DNA from: Aliiroseovarius sp. S1339
GTDB lineage: Bacteria > Pseudomonadota > Alphaproteobacteria > Rhodobacterales > Rhodobacteraceae
Assembly (NCBI RefSeq): GCF_023195695.1
Contig: NZ_JALPQG010000002.1
Coordinates: 124,001-188,000, forward strand
Length of the DNA: 64,000 nucleotides
Reading direction: 5' to 3'
Shown here: piece by piece, positions 26,290-34,573 of the stretch
How the letters are laid out: each line of letters begins with the position of its first letter
How positions within the stretch are numbered: position 1 is the stretch's first letter
The notes under the pieces: generated by a model
What the model was told of the DNA's origin: nothing
Seen by the model: only the letters and a program-made list of their open reading frames with translations
The model's database searches: none
Made by a program: the position numbers and the translations under genes

Positions 26290-27207
26290 ATGCAGATTTA
26301 CCTGCCAATCGCCGAGGTTTCCGTAAACGCTTTCTTGCTGCTCGGACTTGGTGGCATTGTGGGTGTGCTTTCGGGGATGTTCGGGGTTGGCGGCGGCTTT
26401 CTGATGACGCCGCTTCTGTTTTTCATCGGTATCCCGCCAGCCGTTGCCGTCGCCACCGAAGCCAACCAAATCGTTGCCAGTTCGTTTTCCGGTGTGCTCG
26501 CGCATCTGAAACGCAAGACGGTCGACTTGCGAATGGGCTGCGTTCTGTTGGTAGGCGGTTTGATTGGGGCCGCCTTCGGTGTGCAACTGTTCAACGCGCT
26601 GAAGGCAATCGGACAGGTCGATCTGTTGGTCAAACTGTCTTACGTGCTTTTCCTCGGCATCATCGGATCGCTGATGTTCGTAGAAAGTGTGCGTGCGTTG
26701 ATGAAAACGCGGGGCGGAGCAGCCGTTACCACCCGTCGCAAGCACACATGGGTGCACAACCTGCCCTTCAAGATGAAGTTTCGCACATCAGGGCTTTATA
26801 TCTCGGTCATTCCGCCGATCCTTGTGGGCATTCTGGTCGGCATCCTCGCGGCCATCATGGGCGTCGGCGGTGGCTTCATCATGGTGCCTGCGATGATCTA
26901 TCTGCTGGGCATGCCAACCAAGGTGGTTGTCGGGACATCGCTGTTCCAGATCATCTTCGTGACCGCTTTCACGACCCTTCTGCACGCGACCACCAACTTC
27001 ACCGTTGATATGGGGCTGGCGGTGTTGTTGCTGGTCGGCGGCGTCATCGGTGCACAGGTCGGCGCACGGATCGGTGTGAAACTAAAGGCCGAACAACTGC
27101 GCGTGCTGCTGGCGCTTATGGTGTTGGTGGTGTGTGGTAAACTTGGGCTGGAACTGCTGATCCAACCTGCCGAGCTTTACGAAATTGGCAAAGCGGGGGG
27201 CCATTGA
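26290..27207 (+). CDS. TauE/SafE-family membrane permease
   Basis: A 305-residue inner-membrane protein of the TauE/SafE (UPF0721) family with two homologous halves. The repeated glycine motif occurs as GMFGVGGGFLMTPLL in the first half and AIMGVGGGFIMVPAM in the second. Members export or import sulfite, sulfoacetate or other organosulfonates, but no sulfur gene is nearby except its partner. The stop overlaps the next ATG by one base (TGATG), so it is co-translated with the TIGR02186 protein. Confidence 0.9.
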   Translation: MQIYLPIAEVSVNAFLLLGLGGIVGVLSGMFGVGGGFLMTPLLFFIGIPPAVAVATEANQIVASSFSGVLAHLKRKTVDLRMGCVLLVGGLIGAAFGVQLFNALKAIGQVDLLVKLSYVLFLGIIGSLMFVESVRALMKTRGGAAVTTRRKHTWVHNLPFKMKFRTSGLYISVIPPILVGILVGILAAIMGVGGGFIMVPAMIYLLGMPTKVVVGTSLFQIIFVTAFTTLLHATTNFTVDMGLAVLLLVGGVIGAQVGARIGVKLKAEQLRVLLALMVLVVCGKLGLELLIQPAELYEIGKAGGH

Positions 27208-27974
27208 TGTTGCGCCTCATCGCCCTTCTGGCTTTGGCATTCGCATTCGCCCTGCCCGCGCGCGCAGAAAAAGTTGTCGCGGGGCTGAGCCAAAACCGCG
27301 TGTCGATAACCGCGACCTTTGTGGGGTCCGAGATTTTGATCTTCGGCGCGGTCAAACGTGACACCCCACCGCCGGAAGATATCCCCCTTCAGGTGATCGT
27401 GGTCGTCGAGGGTCCCGCACATCCGGTGACGGTGCGCAAGAAAGACAAACGTTTCGGCATTTGGATCAACACCGACAGGATCGAACTGGCCGCCGCGCCA
27501 AGTTTTTACGCGGTGGCAACCTCGGCACCGCTTACGGAAACCGTGTCCATCCTCGATGATTTGCGTCACCTTATTTCGGTAGAGCGTGCGATCCGCATCA
27601 GCGACAATCCCTTCACCAACGAAGATCCCCGTCACTTCACGCGCGCGCTGATACGCATTCGCGAGAAATCGGGTCTTTACAAGCTGATGGAAAACACGGT
27701 CAACCTGCAGGAAGAGACGTTGTTTGACACAAGGATCGCCCTGCCCGCCAACGTGACAGAAGGCGAATACCGCACACGGATTTACCTGACGCGTGGTGGC
27801 AGCGTGGCGTCACAATATGAAACTGTGATCAACGTTCAGAAGGTCGGGCTGGAAAGATGGATTTTCAACCTCGCGCATGAACAACCGCTGATCTATGGCC
27901 TGCTGTCGTTGGTGATTGCCATCGCGGCCGGCTGGGGCGCGTCGGCCCTGTTCCGCATCATCCTGCGCACCTGA
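27207..27974 (+). CDS. TIGR02186-type transmembrane protein
   Basis: A 255-residue protein with a Sec signal peptide (LRLIALLALAFAFALPARA-EK) and one C-terminal membrane helix at about residues 229-250, so most of it lies in the periplasm. It fits the alphaproteobacterial TIGR02186 / Alph_Pro_TM family of unknown function. A TTG one codon upstream is possible, but ATG 27207 is preferred. It is joined to the TauE/SafE gene through a TGATG overlap. Constant partnership would make it a periplasmic accessory of that permease (inference). Confidence 0.82.
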   Translation: MLRLIALLALAFAFALPARAEKVVAGLSQNRVSITATFVGSEILIFGAVKRDTPPPEDIPLQVIVVVEGPAHPVTVRKKDKRFGIWINTDRIELAAAPSFYAVATSAPLTETVSILDDLRHLISVERAIRISDNPFTNEDPRHFTRALIRIREKSGLYKLMENTVNLQEETLFDTRIALPANVTEGEYRTRIYLTRGGSVASQYETVINVQKVGLERWIFNLAHEQPLIYGLLSLVIAIAAGWGASALFRIILRT

Positions 27975-27986
27975 ACTGCTCGCTGC

Positions 27987-29525
27987 CTATGCCGCGCCCT
28001 CTTCTTGCGGCTCCAACGCCAACGCCACAGCTTTGCTGGGCAAATCGCGGGTCGACAAAGCGCTTTCCGGGCGCGCCATGGCGTAGCGTTTGACCCAATG
28101 CAGCCGCGTTTCCGCCCGTGTGATGGCCACATAAGCCAGGCGTTTCCACAGCGGCAAGCCTGCTTCCATGCGCCCGGCTCGCGACGCCGCCCAGATGTCT
28201 GGGGCAAAGACTTGCACTTCGGGCCATTGCGACCCCTGCGCCTTGTGAATGGTCACGGCCGCGCCATGAAGAAACGCCGCCCCCATATTTGCGGCATATG
28301 GGATGAAGGGTTCTTCTTCATCGGGCATTTCGATCTTGATGATCGAGGCCGCCGACAACTGCGGATCTTCTGCCCCCAAGACGTGCAATCGCGAAAACCC
28401 CGGACGCTTTCCGGGCCCAAGATAGACGCACTGTGCGCCTTTGATCAGCCCACGCGCCTCTAGGTCGATACGTTTCTTGCGGTGTTTTAATGGCAGCTCG
28501 ATCCCGTCACAGATCAACGGTTCACCCGGCAAAAGTTCGTATTCAGGTGCGTCAAACGCGCCGCGGAACGCGCGGATCAGACGCACCCGTGTCACGTTTC
28601 GCCAGACCAGTACCGGCGAGCGCGCCATCAGGTCGGCATTCACGCGCGGTGCCACGACGACACGATCATCCGTTTGCGCAGCCTCTTCGATCATTTGCTC
28701 GAATGCGGGAAAATCAAGCGTATCGTCGGCCAGCGCATGGGCCAAATCCAGGATCGGGTTGTCCTGTTCTTGTCGGTGGATGCGATGCAAAACCATCTTG
28801 CGGTTATCACCCAGTCGATCAAACACCATTTCACCCGACTGGCCGAAGGGGGCCAGTTGCGCGGGGTCGCCGAACAGAACCAATGTCGGGAAGATTTCGC
28901 GCAGGTCGCTCAGCTGTTTTTCGTCCAGCATCGAGCTTTCGTCGACAAAGCCAATGTCCAGCGGGTCATCGCGCCTCTTCCAGCCTGTGATGAAGTCCGA
29001 TCCGCGCAAGCCCGCCGTCGCCAAAGCGCCCGGAATTGACTTGTGCGTTTGATAAAAGGCATGGGCGCGATCCAGCGCCTCGTCTGTTAGCCCTTCAACC
29101 ACAGGGCGTTCACCGCTGCCCGCCAACCATTCCGCGATTTTTTCGTATTCTGGATCGTAGACGGGAGTATAGAGGATACGGTGGATCGTGGTCGCAGGCA
29201 CGCCCCGGTTGCGCAGCACACTTGCCGCTTTGTTGGTTGGGGCCAGAATGGCCAACGTTCTGCGGTCCTTGCGACGCTTGCCTTCCCAATCGCCCGACAC
29301 GACTTCAACGCCCGCCTCTTCCAGCGCGCGATAAAGCTCGGCCAGAAGCATTGTTTTGCCTGAACCTGCTTTTCCAACAACGGCCATCACTTGTGTCTTG
29401 CCATCAGATAGCGGCGTCAGCAGTGCATCATCCAAATTTACGCCTGCCCCGCGCAGCATCTCTGCCACGCGGTCATGGGCGTCCGCTTGGTCATCAGAAT
29501 AGGTTAGGGGCGCGCTTGTGGTCAT
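27987..29525 (-). CDS. RecD-like ATP-dependent DNA helicase
   Basis: A 512-residue superfamily 1 helicase. Walker A is KAGSGKTMLL, with a following Gln/Lys-rich motif Ia ILAPTNKAASVLRNRG, Walker B FVDESSMLD, motif III LFGDPAQLAPFG, motif V VTIHKAQGSQWPEVQVF and motif VI YVAITRAETRL. This pattern is that of RecD/ExoV-type helicases. There is no RecB or RecC gene nearby and no N-terminal RecD2 extension, so it is a stand-alone form. It lies downstream of luxI on the same strand, separated by 67 bases; a functional link is not evident. Confidence 0.88.
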   Translation of the reverse strand: MTTSAPLTYSDDQADAHDRVAEMLRGAGVNLDDALLTPLSDGKTQVMAVVGKAGSGKTMLLAELYRALEEAGVEVVSGDWEGKRRKDRRTLAILAPTNKAASVLRNRGVPATTIHRILYTPVYDPEYEKIAEWLAGSGERPVVEGLTDEALDRAHAFYQTHKSIPGALATAGLRGSDFITGWKRRDDPLDIGFVDESSMLDEKQLSDLREIFPTLVLFGDPAQLAPFGQSGEMVFDRLGDNRKMVLHRIHRQEQDNPILDLAHALADDTLDFPAFEQMIEEAAQTDDRVVVAPRVNADLMARSPVLVWRNVTRVRLIRAFRGAFDAPEYELLPGEPLICDGIELPLKHRKKRIDLEARGLIKGAQCVYLGPGKRPGFSRLHVLGAEDPQLSAASIIKIEMPDEEEPFIPYAANMGAAFLHGAAVTIHKAQGSQWPEVQVFAPDIWAASRAGRMEAGLPLWKRLAYVAITRAETRLHWVKRYAMARPESALSTRDLPSKAVALALEPQEEGAA

Positions 29526-29592
29526 GGCGCGACCCTAACCTGCGCCCTGATGCTGCGCCAGCAAGTAGGGCGCAGATCAGTCTGATTATTTC

Positions 29593-30243
29593 CTATGCAC
29601 TTGCCGGGATGGCATCTGGAGTAACGACGCGTTGGCCAAGACCCAGCGAATAGCGCAACCAGTTTTTGCTGGTCTCGCGATCCACGCCCACACGGGCAAG
29701 GGTCGGGGCAAAGGCCTCTTCGTTCATCGACCACAGGCCAACGCCGATTTGGTCTTTGCCTTCACCCGACTTACCAATCACTTCAGGCTCAAGCCCCATC
29801 AGGCGATAGATCCGCTCCATCCGCGGGTCAAACACGCCGACGTAATGGCGCAGCTTGAAGGCGGCCATCAGCTCGCCAGCACCCAGCGCCAAAGCGGCAG
29901 ATGCACGGCGATCCGCGCCCGGTGCAAGGCAGAAACGTGTGCATTCCCAGATCAGCGGGCTTTCGATATGCACACCGTCAGTTAGATGGTCGAAGTGGTC
30001 GTTCACCATGGTCTGACCGACCGTAGGTAGAAAACGCATAGAGCCACCGTGGCGACCGTCTGCCTGTTCCCAGATCACATAGAGCGGGTTCATCGCGTCA
30101 TATTCGTCGCGTTCATGTCCCGCATCGTCCACATGGACTTCCCAGCCTAACCGGCGAGAGAACTGTTCAGCACGATCACGAAACATTGTGTCTGCAAGCA
30201 GCGGGAAGTTATTCAAATCATTACCATAGAGATAGCGCAGCAT
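29593..30243 (-). CDS. Acyl-homoserine-lactone synthase (LuxI family)
   Basis: Autoinducer synthase of 216 residues that would join an acyl chain to S-adenosylmethionine. The start ATG 30243 is chosen because AAAGGAG lies eight bases upstream; an earlier in-frame codon would add eleven residues. Conserved pieces are FRDRAEQFSRRLGWEV near the N-terminus, DEYDAMNPLYVIW, GGSMRFLPT (Arg of the family core) and WECTRFCL. Second gene of the quorum-sensing operon, 90 bases after luxR. An inverted repeat in that gap is described separately. Acyl chain length cannot be deduced. Confidence 0.92.
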   Translation of the reverse strand: MLRYLYGNDLNNFPLLADTMFRDRAEQFSRRLGWEVHVDDAGHERDEYDAMNPLYVIWEQADGRHGGSMRFLPTVGQTMVNDHFDHLTDGVHIESPLIWECTRFCLAPGADRRASAALALGAGELMAAFKLRHYVGVFDPRMERIYRLMGLEPEVIGKSGEGKDQIGVGLWSMNEEAFAPTLARVGVDRETSKNWLRYSLGLGQRVVTPDAIPASA

Positions 30244-30285
30244 CGGTTTGGCTCCTTTGTCCGATAAGTTAGCCAAATGATGGTC

Positions 30286-30306
30286 GCCTTATGGTTAAAA
30301 TAAGGC
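30286..30306 (-). promoter_or_regulatory. Inverted repeat upstream of luxI
   Basis: GCCTTAT and ATAAGGC form perfect seven-base arms with a seven-base spacer, centred 53 bases before the luxI start. The total length of 21 bases suits a dimeric regulator such as LuxR. It could also be a weak hairpin at the end of the luxR transcript; no T-run follows it on the minus strand. Confidence 0.45.
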
Positions 30307-30333
30307 AAATGTCTTGAGCGTTTTAGGTGTATT

Positions 30334-31047
30334 TTAAACGATAATGATTCCCGTCGACAACGCACGCGCTACCGCATGAGTTGTATTCATAGCCCCTAAT
30401 TTATGACGCGCCGATTCGATATACACCCTTAAAGTGTGCTCCGAAATGTTCAATTCCGCCGCTGATTGAGCTCGGTTCAAACCCTTGGCCAAACAAGTCA
30501 TTGCCGATAGCTCACGCGGAGACAGCGACGGCGACTGCCCGTCCTGACCCCATTTTTCAAACTCCAGCGCTTTCTTATTCAGCTCGTGGGAAACAATCAT
30601 CAAGTCGCGCGTGTTCTCATCAACAAAGGTTTCCCAAGCGTCATCTTCGGTGCTCGCGTTCATGGTAAACAAGGCAAATTGCCCGCTAGGTCCGCGGATC
30701 GGAATCGTGAAACCCTGATTGCCCAGACCATAGTCCATGGCGTCTTGATACATCTCGCGTGCGGCCTTGGATGACCAGTCGAGCTGCTTCCAGATAACTG
30801 GTGTAAATCTTTGAAAACATCCAAAAATTACCGGATCGATGCGCAAATAATCTTTCTCAAGATAGCGATCCACCCATTCGGCACTGTAGGTGCCCGCGCC
30901 AAACCGTTCACCGACGGAATTGACCCAATGATACACGGTGTGGGTAACGTCGTAGTGGTCGCGCAAAGCCTCGGTTACGACTTGCAGGTCTTCAAGCGAG
31001 CTCGCCGCCTGCAACGTAGAGACAAGGTCTTCCAACCGGTTTTTCAT
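30334..31047 (-). CDS. LuxR-family autoinducer-binding regulator
   Basis: A 237-residue quorum-sensing regulator. The N-terminal domain keeps the ligand-pocket residues in TYSAEWVDRYLEKDYLRIDP and PVIWKQLDW, with a Gly-rich stretch GNQGFTIPIRGPSGQFAL. The C-terminal LuxR helix-turn-helix runs from LSPRELSAMTCLAKGL to HKLGAMNTTHAVARAL. GGAGAG sits nine bases before ATG 31047. The first 56 bases overlap the small upstream gene, so the two are probably coupled. It pairs with the downstream luxI. Confidence 0.93.
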   Translation of the reverse strand: MKNRLEDLVSTLQAASSLEDLQVVTEALRDHYDVTHTVYHWVNSVGERFGAGTYSAEWVDRYLEKDYLRIDPVIFGCFQRFTPVIWKQLDWSSKAAREMYQDAMDYGLGNQGFTIPIRGPSGQFALFTMNASTEDDAWETFVDENTRDLMIVSHELNKKALEFEKWGQDGQSPSLSPRELSAMTCLAKGLNRAQSAAELNISEHTLRVYIESARHKLGAMNTTHAVARALSTGIIIV

Positions 31048-31207
31048 ATGCGCGCGCGCTCTCCGTCTGTTGACGTGAGGCTGAGGCGATTTCGGTCATG
31101 GCTATTAGCCGTGCGTCATCGAGCTGATCAGCCGTGACGTTCAAACCATTTTTAACCGCATAGGCCTTCAGGTCAGTAAGAACATCAATGATCCATTCAT
31201 CAGACAT
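30992..31207 (-). CDS. Small acidic protein upstream of luxR, 71 residues
   Basis: MSDEWIIDVLTDLKAYAVKN begins an acidic helical protein without membrane or signal segments. The first 45 residues look like a folded helical unit; the last 18 lie within the overlap with luxR and are of lower complexity. CGAGG precedes the ATG by six bases. I recall similar short ORFs beside luxR genes of Rhodobacterales, but cannot verify this here. It could be a modulator of LuxR, or a leader whose translation feeds ribosomes into luxR. Function unknown. Confidence 0.65.
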   Translation of the reverse strand: MSDEWIIDVLTDLKAYAVKNGLNVTADQLDDARLIAMTEIASASRQQTESARAYEKPVGRPCLYVAGGELA

Positions 31208-31280
31208 GTAAAGCCTCGATCTCGCAAGTTGGAAAACAACCGTCGCATGTGTTTTATTGTTTTAATATTCACACATTTGA

Positions 31281-31300
31281 CCTCCCCATAAATGGGGAGG
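31281..31300 (-). promoter_or_regulatory. Perfect 20-base dyad, candidate lux box of the quorum-sensing operon
   Basis: Nine-base arms CCTCCCCAT and ATGGGGAGG are separated by AA. The site is 74 bases before the start of the small ORF that opens the operon. A TATTAA at 31262-31267 (minus strand) could serve as -10 element, putting the dyad centre close to -40, as in LuxR-activated promoters. No T-run follows on the minus strand, and no plus-strand gene ends here, so a terminator is less likely. Confidence 0.55.
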
Positions 31301-31391
31301 GTCTTTCTTGTAACCCACTGTTCTTCGAAATGCCGGCAAATTGGCCGGTTTTTTGCGGCGATGATTCGCACCTGACTTTTCGAAAACCGGA

Positions 31392-31430
31392 CAAAAAAAG
31401 CCCCCCAATGCCAACTGGCATGGAGGGCTT
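31392..31430 (-). terminator. Rho-independent terminator of ccr
   Basis: On the minus strand AGCCCTCCATGCCA pairs with TGGCATTGGGGGGCT (one bulge or mismatch) round a two-base loop, and is followed by TTTTTTTG. It begins 22 bases after the ccr stop codon. Confidence 0.85.
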
Positions 31431-31451
31431 CAATTTCGTCCGGTCGCGCGT

Positions 31452-32741
31452 TTACTTCGGGCCGGCTTCCAGCGCGTCTTCGAAGGTGCGCAGACCTGTT
31501 TTGGGCGCCTGAACCAGAACCGCCATGTTGCCGGGCTTATGTTCATTGCGCATCATTTTCATGTGCGCGTGCGGGATCTCGTCCCAAGGGAACACTTCAG
31601 ACATGCACGGGTCGATCCGGCGCTCGATCATCATGCGGTTGGCTGATGCCGCTTGTTTGAGGTGGGCAAAGTGACTGCCTTGAATGCGCTTTTGGTGCAT
31701 CCACAGATAGCGAACGTCGAACGTGCAATTAAAGCCCGTCGTGCCTGCACAAATCACGACCATGCCGCCTTTCTTGCACACGAAGGTCGACACGGGGAAC
31801 GTCGCCTCGCCCGGGTGTTCAAACACCATGTCAACGTTGTTGCCTTTGCCGGTGATATCCCAGATCGCTTTGCCGAACTTGCGCACTTCTTTGAACCACT
31901 CGCCATATTCCGGCGTGTTCACGGTGGGCAGTTGACCCCAGCACGTGAAGTCCTTGCGGTTAATCACCCCCTTGGCGCCCAGCGACATAACAAACTCGCG
32001 CTTGTCCTCGTCTGAGATCACGCCGATTGCATTGGCGCCGGCCGCATTGATCAGCTGGATCGCGTAAGAGCCTAGACCGCCTGATGCGCCCCAGACCAAA
32101 ACGTTCTGGCCCGGCTTCAACTCGTGTGGCGCGTGCCCAAAGAGCATGCGGTAAGCGGTGGCGAGTGTCAGCGTGTAGCAGGCACTTTCTTCCCAGGTCA
32201 GGTGCTTGGGGCGCGGCAGAAGCTGCTGCGCCTGAACATTAGTGAACTGGGCAAACGAGCCGTCTGGGGTCTCGTACCCCCAAATCCGCTGGCTGGGTGA
32301 AAACATGGGGTCGCCACCGTTGCATTCTTCGTCATCGCCATCGTCCTGGTTACAGTGAATGACGACCTCGTCACCGACCTTCCAGGTCTTGACCCTGTCA
32401 CCGACCGCCCAAACGATGCCCGACGCATCGGACCCGGCAATGTGATAATCTGCACCATGCCCGTCGAAGGGCGAAATTGGCACACCCAAGCCAGCCCAGA
32501 CACCGTTATAGTTCACACCCGCCGCCATGACGAGCACCAGAACTTCGTGGCTGTCCAGTTTCGGCGTATCGACGACCTCGACCAGAAACGCCTTGTCGGG
32601 TTCACCATGCCGTTCGCGACGGATCGCCCAGGCATACATCTGCTCGGGCACATGACCGAGAGGTGGCATTTCTCCGATTTCGTAAAGGTCTTTCTTCGGG
32701 GCATCGTAGTCAGCGATGCTGGGTTGCGTATCCAAAGCCAT
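31452..32741 (-). CDS. ccr: Crotonyl-CoA carboxylase/reductase
   Basis: Key enzyme of the ethylmalonyl-CoA pathway: reductive carboxylation of crotonyl-CoA with NADPH and CO2 to ethylmalonyl-CoA. The 429-residue protein is an MDR-fold enzyme. The N-terminal stretch YEIGEMPPLGHVPEQMYAWA, the active-site part CNQDDGDDEECNGGDPMFS and the nucleotide motif WGASGGLGSYAIQL are as in known Ccr proteins, as are FEHPGEATFPVS and HFAHLKQAA. It is monocistronic with a strong terminator, and lies near ecm for the next-but-one step. It indicates acetyl-CoA assimilation without a glyoxylate shunt, though absence of isocitrate lyase cannot be seen here. Confidence 0.96.
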   Translation of the reverse strand: MALDTQPSIADYDAPKKDLYEIGEMPPLGHVPEQMYAWAIRRERHGEPDKAFLVEVVDTPKLDSHEVLVLVMAAGVNYNGVWAGLGVPISPFDGHGADYHIAGSDASGIVWAVGDRVKTWKVGDEVVIHCNQDDGDDEECNGGDPMFSPSQRIWGYETPDGSFAQFTNVQAQQLLPRPKHLTWEESACYTLTLATAYRMLFGHAPHELKPGQNVLVWGASGGLGSYAIQLINAAGANAIGVISDEDKREFVMSLGAKGVINRKDFTCWGQLPTVNTPEYGEWFKEVRKFGKAIWDITGKGNNVDMVFEHPGEATFPVSTFVCKKGGMVVICAGTTGFNCTFDVRYLWMHQKRIQGSHFAHLKQAASANRMMIERRIDPCMSEVFPWDEIPHAHMKMMRNEHKPGNMAVLVQAPKTGLRTFEDALEAGPK

Positions 32742-32896
32742 CGGGGCCTCCTGTTATTATCGCGTTATCTGATTCTATTGCCGCAATGCAGAAATGCGGC
32801 TGCTAGTGCAGCATTACGTATGGCTCCGCAAGAATGCAACCACAATCAGCCCTTTTTTGTAATTTTATGTCGCAAACATGTCCGCCATATTGCGGT

Positions 32897-34345
32897 TCAA
32901 TCCAGCAGAACAGCAGCGTCGGCAACCTCGGCCGGGGTCAGGTCAGAAATCTGAACGGTGCAGATTGCGTCTGACAGATGTGCAATCGAATTAGCATAAT
33001 AGCCCAGTATCAGACGATCCGGCTTATTGACGCGGTATAGCGCCTGCGCGCCCTCGCCTTCTTCAGTGATCAGCTTGCGCAGCGTTAAGAGGCGGATGCC
33101 AACCTCGGCCGCGTAAGCCATGTCGCTGCGCGGCAGATGAACATGCGCGCCTTTGGCCTCCATGTCCGAGACAAGTGTCGCGAAGCGGGCCTCAACCTCG
33201 GCGCGGGTGTGGGTCTCTTTCTCCAGCATAATGGCGGCCACAACGGGCACGGGCAGAACCGGAACCACATCGCGGATGCGCGACATCAGTTCGTGGCCCA
33301 GATCTTCCAGAACGTCGTCGGCGCCGTGGTCATTAAGGTATTCGCTCAATGACAAAGGTGCGCCGAAGGAAACGCTGGCATAGCCAAACCGGTGGAAATT
33401 GCCGGTCAGCCGCTGCCAAACATGGCGACCCACGTGGCGGGCAACATATTTGAACCGCAGACCGAACCGCCGGTTTCCTTTGATGTCCGCCTTAACCAAC
33501 ACCCGGTCTTCCAGCACGCGATCATAGTTCATGGCCACCGGCACAAAGACCACGTTCCGGTTCACCTTGGGGTTAAAATCCTGGACAAGATAGCTGAGCA
33601 ACCCCAGTTTCGGCTCGCCGACCGTTCCGTTCAAGCTAAGCCCCCCTTCTGGAAACATCGCTTGCGTTACGTTGCCATCGGTTGCCAGCCGCACATAACG
33701 CGACAGCACTTTACGATAGAGCGCATTGCGGCTTTTTCGCCGAATGAAGTAAGCCCCCATCGACCGTATCAACGTGCGCAACGGCCAAACGCGCGCCCAT
33801 TCCCCGACGGCATATGACAAGTGCGACCGTTCGGCGGCCAGCCATGTGACCAGCACGTAATCCATGTTGGACCGGTGATTCATAACAAAGACCACGGTCG
33901 AATCTGGATCGATTTCTTTAAGGCGCGCTTCGTCGAACGCGCCAAGGCGCACACGATAGAATGACCGACTGAGCAGTTTGGCGATCCAGATGCCAAACCC
34001 GAAATAGGCGGTGGCAGAGAAGCGTGGCACGATTTCACGCGCATATCTCTGCGCCGTTTCAAACGCGACCTGCTCGGGCACGCCGGATGATCGGGCATGT
34101 TCTGCGATCGCCGTTGCGACTTCTGGGTCGTATGACAGACGCTGGACCATGTCATAGCGTCGCGCCAGTTTGAACGGTTCAATCGGGCGTTCCAGCTTTT
34201 CATTCAACCGATCAACGGCCCGCTCCAGTCGTTTGCGAAAAAACCAGCGGACGGATGGAAACAGGAAATGCGACGCAAATGTCACCGTGGCGAAGGCCAG
34301 AATCAGAATAAGCAGCCAAAGAGGCAATTCTATTGCGCGCGTCAT
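32897..34345 (-). CDS. PlsB-like glycerol-3-phosphate/lysophosphatidate acyltransferase
   Basis: A 482-residue membrane-associated acyltransferase with an N-terminal hydrophobic helix (residues 8-30). The catalytic H-x4-D is in VMNHRSNMDYVL, the substrate motif is in FPEGGLSLNG, and a third conserved stretch is VVFVPVAMNYDRV. These are arranged as in PlsB-type glycerol-3-phosphate acyltransferases, but the protein is much shorter than the 800-residue E. coli PlsB. It should feed phospholipid synthesis at the inner membrane. It stands between ccr and ecm but lies on a separate transcript from ecm, and its location may be chance. Confidence 0.85.
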   Translation of the reverse strand: MTRAIELPLWLLILILAFATVTFASHFLFPSVRWFFRKRLERAVDRLNEKLERPIEPFKLARRYDMVQRLSYDPEVATAIAEHARSSGVPEQVAFETAQRYAREIVPRFSATAYFGFGIWIAKLLSRSFYRVRLGAFDEARLKEIDPDSTVVFVMNHRSNMDYVLVTWLAAERSHLSYAVGEWARVWPLRTLIRSMGAYFIRRKSRNALYRKVLSRYVRLATDGNVTQAMFPEGGLSLNGTVGEPKLGLLSYLVQDFNPKVNRNVVFVPVAMNYDRVLEDRVLVKADIKGNRRFGLRFKYVARHVGRHVWQRLTGNFHRFGYASVSFGAPLSLSEYLNDHGADDVLEDLGHELMSRIRDVVPVLPVPVVAAIMLEKETHTRAEVEARFATLVSDMEAKGAHVHLPRSDMAYAAEVGIRLLTLRKLITEEGEGAQALYRVNKPDRLILGYYANSIAHLSDAICTVQISDLTPAEVADAAVLLD

Positions 34346-34573
34346 AGCGCCACGTTTTCAGGAAATGACAGTAAGGTAAAGAGCGTGCGTCGCGCTGCAA
34401 AAACAATAATTTGTTGTGTTTTCTACGCGCGCAAAGCCGAGCCCCTTATTTGGCCCAGAGGAACACCCTCACCCACCATTTTGCGTAATTTTCTTCCGGT
34501 GAATTTCGCCCTTGCGTAACAATCTTGCGTCTGCGAAAAATGCTGCAGCGCAACAAACCGATGAGTCTCTGCC

